DNA from: Halobacteriales archaeon QS_9_70_65
Lineage (GTDB): Archaea; Halobacteriota; Halobacteria; Halobacteriales; Haloarculaceae
DNA: 9,146 nt
Direction: 5' to 3'
Assembly (NCBI GenBank): GCA_003023535.1
Contig: PXSC01000156.1
Location: 1 to 9,146, forward strand
Shown here: piece after piece, positions 6,678 to 9,146 of the stretch
Position numbering within the stretch: the stretch's first letter is position 1
Layout: every line of letters starts with the position of its first letter
Made by a program: the position numbers and the translations under genes
Notes under the pieces: generated by a model
Told to the model about the DNA's origin: nothing
Seen by the model: only the letters and a program-made list of their open reading frames with translations
The model's database searches: none

Positions 6678-6685
6678 GAAATAGC
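6678..6685 (-). promoter_or_regulatory. Weak TATA-like box for the acyl-CoA synthetase gene
   Basis: On the minus strand the sequence gctatttc lies about 37 bases before ATG 6644, which would give a leader of roughly 10 bases. It is a weak match, used mainly to argue against the upstream GTG start at 6674. Confidence 0.35.
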
Positions 6686-6689
6686 GTCG

Positions 6690-7133
6690 TTCGGCGGTGA
6701 CGGTGGCGTTTCCGAACGCCCCCGCCCGCTGGCGGGCTGCGGCTCACGGCTCGCTTCGCTCGCCGGCAGCGCGACGCTCTGCGGAGCCCTCGCTCGCGTC
6801 ACTCGCGAGGACGCCGCTCCGCCTCGAGGCCGCTCTCGCGAGGTCCCGCCCGGCGCCGGCTGATCGGCCGGCTCTCGCTCGACTGAACGCAGTGCCACGG
6901 AAACGACGAGACGGCCGTCTCGCCGCTCGGGTCGACCTCACGAGCCGTATGCCTCGACGACAGCCGCTCGCGTAGACCGTTGGCAGCGCCCGCCCGCGCC
7001 CGCGTCCGCGACGACCGTCGGCACGCTCACAAGGGTACTGGGAGCGTCTCGAGGGTCGACGAACGGACCGACGGATGGGAAACGGGTCCGAACGGGCGGT
7101 CCGGGGCGGCCGGAGTGACGGCCGGCGGGGCGA
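6690..7133. other. Gene-poor, palindrome-rich spacer
   Basis: I see no convincing gene in this 440-base stretch. The open frames on both strands are Arg/Ala/Ser/Pro-rich and lack the acidic composition of the neighbouring proteins, so they look like GC-bias artefacts. It does hold several inverted repeats: gcccgc/gcgggc at 6724-6737 with a 2-base loop, cgttcgg/ccgaacg at 6688-6718 with a 17-base loop, and a perfect 16-base palindrome at 6907-6922. It separates the 5' end of the synthetase gene from the 3' end of the DUF457 gene, both on the minus strand. No tRNA or rRNA is visible. Confidence 0.5.
6907..6922. repeat. Perfect 16-base palindrome
   Basis: The sequence cgagacggccgtctcg is a perfect inverted repeat without a loop, in the gene-poor spacer. 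It has the size of an operator for a dimeric regulator, but no promoter or gene start lies close by, so a function is not supported. Confidence 0.4.
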
Positions 7134-7613
7134 TCACGGCGCCGCCAGCGAGCCGACCGCCAGGCAGGCGGCCGTCCCCAGCGCCAGCAGCCCGTAGTTG
7201 GCGAGTGGGTTCGACGCCGTCGCAACGTTTAGCGAGACCCGACGGTCCGACAGCGGCCACAGCAGGGGAACGCCGGCCGGCGTGAGCGCGTCCGCGAGCA
7301 GGTGCGAGCCGACGCCGACGGCGGCGGCGACGGCCGCGAGCCCGGCCGCCCGGAGCGGTGACGTCTCGACCGCACCGGCGACGGCGTAGCCCGCGCCGCC
7401 GAGCGCCGCGACGACGACCGCGAGGAACGCCGGCGTGTGGGTGACGCCGCGGTGGTCGAGAAACGGGATTCGCAGGTCGCAGTCCGGGAGCCGCGCGAGG
7501 GCGACCGCCCCGGCGGCGCCGACGACGGCCAGCGCCGGGTCGACCGCCAACAGCAGGTAGCCGACCGGCGCGTACACCAGCAGCGCCGCGCCGTAGTGGC
7601 CCGTCTTGTACAC
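7134..7613 (-). CDS. YdjM/DUF457-family membrane-bound metal-dependent hydrolase
   Basis: This 159-residue membrane protein belongs to the LexA-regulated YdjM-type putative hydrolases, which resemble phospholipase C-like metal enzymes; the substrate is unknown. Putative metal ligands are visible: His6 in KTGHYG, LPDCD at 42-46, the signature DHRGVTHT at 53-60, and SHLLADALTPAG at 103-114 followed by a WPL motif. Hydrophobic segments at about 9-24, 26-40, 62-82, 88-103 and 138-156 predict four or five membrane passes. I chose the GTG at 7613 because it gives the family N-terminus (VYKTGHYGA, with V read as Met). It also sits 35 bases after a TATA-like element. A longer reading from 7721 would cross the divergent gene and adds unrelated Arg-rich sequence. 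The Ala/Val/Gly-rich composition reflects the membrane segments. Confidence 0.85.
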   Translation of the reverse strand: MYKTGHYGAALLVYAPVGYLLLAVDPALAVVGAAGAVALARLPDCDLRIPFLDHRGVTHTPAFLAVVVAALGGAGYAVAGAVETSPLRAAGLAAVAAAVGVGSHLLADALTPAGVPLLWPLSDRRVSLNVATASNPLANYGLLALGTAACLAVGSLAAP

Positions 7614-7643
7614 ACCCGCCGGTCGACGACGGAAGGGAAGAAG

Positions 7644-7653
7644 CTGTATATCT
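7644..7653. promoter_or_regulatory. Shared divergent TATA region
   Basis: The sequence ctgtatatct is TATA-like on both strands. On the plus strand its core is about 24 bases before the ATG at 7672, giving a leaderless start. On the minus strand it is about 35 bases before the GTG at 7613, giving a leader of roughly 10 bases. It is the only AT-rich patch in the 58-base gap between the divergent genes. Confidence 0.55.
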
Positions 7654-7671
7654 GGCCTCGCAACGGCCGAC

Positions 7672-7797
7672 ATGGTCCTCGACCTCTTCGGGCCGTTCCT
7701 CATCCCCGGCGTGCTCTTCATTCTCGGGCTGGTCGGCTACATGGTGGTAGTGCTGTTGAACCGGTTCTGGAACGGCGAGGATTACCGTGCAGAGTAG
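7672..7797 (+). CDS. Small single-pass membrane protein, 41 residues
   Basis: This short gene encodes MVLDLFGPFLIPGVLFILGL and 21 further residues. One long hydrophobic stretch, residues 9-29, is followed by the charged tail NRFWNGEDYRAE, so the C-terminus probably faces the cytoplasm or interacts with a partner. A TATA-like element lies at leaderless distance before the ATG. The composition shift from hydrophobic core to soluble tail looks selected, not random. I do not recognise a family. The next gene starts 43 bases after the stop and has its own TATA-like box. Possible roles such as a small regulator or subunit of a membrane complex are speculation. Confidence 0.7.
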   Translation: MVLDLFGPFLIPGVLFILGLVGYMVVVLLNRFWNGEDYRAE

Positions 7798-7810
7798 AGA
7801 GCAGGGAACG

Positions 7811-7816
7811 AATTTT
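7811..7816 (+). promoter_or_regulatory. TATA-like box for the AhpD-like gene
   Basis: The hexamer aatttt is centred about 27 bases before the ATG at 7841, fitting a leaderless transcript and supporting ATG 7841 over the in-frame ATG at 7787 (the other candidate start). Confidence 0.5.
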
Positions 7817-7840
7817 GGGGCCGCCGTCCGACCGACGGGT

Positions 7841-8413
7841 ATGAGCGACGAGGCGATGGGGCGGTTCCCCGTCCCCGACGGCGACGACCTGCCCGAGGAC
7901 GTCCGCGAGCGCATCGACGAGGAGACCGACCGCGCCGGCTTCACCCCGAACGTCTTCGAAGCCTTCGCCTACAAACCGAGTCACTTCCGGGCCTTTTTCG
8001 CCTATCACGACGCGCTCACCGAAGAGACGCCGCTGGCCCGCGAGGAGGTCGAGATGCTCGTCGTCACCGTCTCCGGCGTCAACGACTGTCTGTACTGCGT
8101 CGTCGCCCACGGGGCGCTGCTGCGGATCTTCGCGGAGGCGCCGACGCTCGCCGACCAGCTGGCGACCAACCACCGGACCGCGGACCTCTCGGAGCCCCAC
8201 CGCGAGATGCTCGACTTCGCGGTGACGCTGACCGAGACGCCCGGTCGGGTCGACGGCGACGACCTCGAGGCGCTGCGGGCGGCCGGCTTCGGCGAGGAGG
8301 AGATCTGGGACATCGCGAGCGTCGTCTCGCTGTTCAACCTCTCCAACCGGATGGCAATTGTCGCCGACATGCGGCCGAACGAGGAGTTCTACGCGATGGG
8401 CCGCGACGACTGA
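7841..8413 (+). CDS. Peroxidase-related protein, AhpD/carboxymuconolactone decarboxylase family
   Basis: This 190-residue, probably cytoplasmic, all-helical protein belongs to the AhpD-like superfamily, in the branch usually named uncharacterised peroxidase-related enzymes. The hallmark CxxCxxxH is present as Cys83, Cys86 and His90 in NDCLYCVVAHGA, with acidic residues Glu68, Glu69 and Glu71 upstream where the family has a proton-relay glutamate. The family uses the Cys pair for thiol-dependent reduction of hydroperoxides or disulfides; the physiological partner here is not visible. A second helical part (DLSEPHREMLDFAVTLT and following) matches the longer members of the branch. The start at 7841 gives MSDEAMGRFPVPD, a typical N-terminus, and fits the promoter spacing. 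An in-frame ATG at 7787 would overlap the end of the small membrane protein gene and adds 18 residues of unrelated composition. Confidence 0.9.
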   Translation: MSDEAMGRFPVPDGDDLPEDVRERIDEETDRAGFTPNVFEAFAYKPSHFRAFFAYHDALTEETPLAREEVEMLVVTVSGVNDCLYCVVAHGALLRIFAEAPTLADQLATNHRTADLSEPHREMLDFAVTLTETPGRVDGDDLEALRAAGFGEEEIWDIASVVSLFNLSNRMAIVADMRPNEEFYAMGRDD

Positions 8414-8466
8414 CGCCGCCGGCCGTGCGGCGGCGGGCGCGCACCTCTCCGGGGCCGAAGCGCGTC

Positions 8467-8473
8467 TTTCATA
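8467..8473 (+). promoter_or_regulatory. TATA-like box for the AstE/AspA-family gene
   Basis: The sequence tttcata is centred about 29 bases before the ATG at 8499, giving a leaderless or very short-leader transcript. Confidence 0.5.
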
Positions 8474-8498
8474 CCCCCGGAGACATTAGTGAAGATAG

Positions 8499-9146
8499 AT
8501 GCGCGTCGAGACGCTGGGCGAGGGAGAGCCGGAGGTGGCGGTCGTGGGGGCGATACACGGCGACGAGCCGTGCGGATCGGTCGCCGTGGAGTCGCTCGTC
8601 GACGCCAACTTAGCCGTCGAGCGGCCGGTGAAGCTCATCGTCGCCAACGAGCGGGCCATCGATGCGGGCGACCGGTACGTCGACGAGGACCTCAACCGGG
8701 CGTTTCCCGGCGGTCCCGACGCCGACACCCACGAGGGGCGGCTCGCCCACGAGCTGCTCGCCGAACTGCGCGGCTGCGAGATCCTGTCGCTGCACTCGAC
8801 GCGGTCGTACGCCGCGCCCTTTGCGCTCGTCAACGAGATGGACGGCCACGCCCGGTCGATCTGTCCGTACCTCTCCGTGGAGGCGGTCGTCGAGACCGCC
8901 CAGTACAGCGAGGGCCGGCTCATCGCCTACCCGGACGTGGTCGAACTGGAGTGCGGCCTCCAGCGGTCGGCCGTCGCCGCCGAGAACGCCAAGTCGCTGG
9001 TCCGGGAGTTCCTGGTGGCGACGGGCGTGCTCGCGGGCGACGGCGAGCGGCCGCGGCACCACCCGCTGTCGGTGTTCCGGCTCGACCAGCGGATCCCGAA
9101 GGAGGCCGCCGACGGCTACGAGGTGTTCGTCGAGAACTTCGAGCGG
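8499..9146 (+). CDS. Succinylglutamate desuccinylase/aspartoacylase-family zinc enzyme, 3' end outside window
   Basis: The first 216 codons are present and the frame is still open at the window edge. The family are zinc carboxypeptidase-fold amidohydrolases that remove acyl groups from amino acids or related compounds. Zinc-site motifs are visible: GAIHGDEPCG gives His20 and Glu23, and SLHST gives the third ligand His99. The arginine motif DLNRAFPG is at 64-71, and ELECG supplies the catalytic Glu151. The residue before LH is Ser97, where many relatives have Asp. The start MRVETLGEGEPEVAVVGAIH places the HGDE motif at the normal distance from the N-terminus. Haloarchaeal members of this family often have no proven substrate, so the exact reaction is unknown. 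It is transcribed separately from the AhpD-like gene, with an 85-base gap and its own TATA-like box. Confidence 0.88.
   Translation, partial: MRVETLGEGEPEVAVVGAIHGDEPCGSVAVESLVDANLAVERPVKLIVANERAIDAGDRYVDEDLNRAFPGGPDADTHEGRLAHELLAELRGCEILSLHSTRSYAAPFALVNEMDGHARSICPYLSVEAVVETAQYSEGRLIAYPDVVELECGLQRSAVAAENAKSLVREFLVATGVLAGDGERPRHHPLSVFRLDQRIPKEAADGYEVFVENFER

Noticed and set aside
1..9146. CRISPR array, tRNA, rRNA, defence or toxin-antitoxin system
   Set aside because: No regularly spaced direct repeats, no tRNA-like cloverleaf or rRNA motifs, and no protein with such family motifs were seen, apart from the tnpB remnant.

Overview
The window looks like a chromosomal segment of a haloarchaeon (class Halobacteria). 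The DNA is very GC-rich, the proteins are strongly acidic (Asp/Glu-rich, Lys-poor) and GTG starts are frequent. There is a twin-arginine lipoprotein signal. Most genes have an AT-rich TATA-like box centred 26-30 bases before the start codon, as expected for leaderless or short-leader archaeal transcripts. I cannot name the genus.

Layout. (1) 46-2590, plus strand: a nucleoside and sugar-phosphate cluster, made of a phosphohexomutase-family gene, a cytidine deaminase gene (cdd) and a uridine phosphorylase-family gene (udp). The cdd copy is broken: about 36 codons, including the CNxEN/HAE catalytic region, are missing from its middle and the two remaining halves are in different frames. (2) 2643-3497, plus strand: an acidic Tat-exported lipoprotein of unknown function. 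(3) About 3498-4905: a decayed IS200/IS605-superfamily element of the IS1341 type (tnpB only, no tnpA), lying between two convergent host genes. Its minus-strand tnpB has two lesions. One is a 55-bp insertion made of two perfect hairpins with 3-base loops; the other is a frame-shifting deletion. Both element ends carry strong hairpins. (4) 4938-6644, minus strand: an AMP-forming acyl-CoA synthetase. (5) About 6690-7133: a gene-poor, palindrome-rich stretch. (6) 7134-9146: a minus-strand YdjM-type (DUF457) membrane hydrolase and a divergent plus-strand gene for a 41-residue membrane protein, which appear to share one palindromic TATA region. These are followed on the plus strand by an AhpD-like peroxidase-related protein and the first 216 codons of a succinylglutamate desuccinylase/aspartoacylase-family zinc enzyme that runs off the window.

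How the genes work together. In an intact cluster, cytidine deaminase would make uridine from cytidine, uridine phosphorylase would release uracil and ribose-1-phosphate, and a mutase could interconvert the sugar phosphate. Here the deaminase step looks lost while the phosphorylase is intact. The most unusual structure is the 55-bp double-hairpin insertion inside tnpB. It resembles a minimal hairpin-ended mobile sequence and deserves a genome-wide copy search. I see no CRISPR array, tRNA or rRNA, and no large new multi-gene system.
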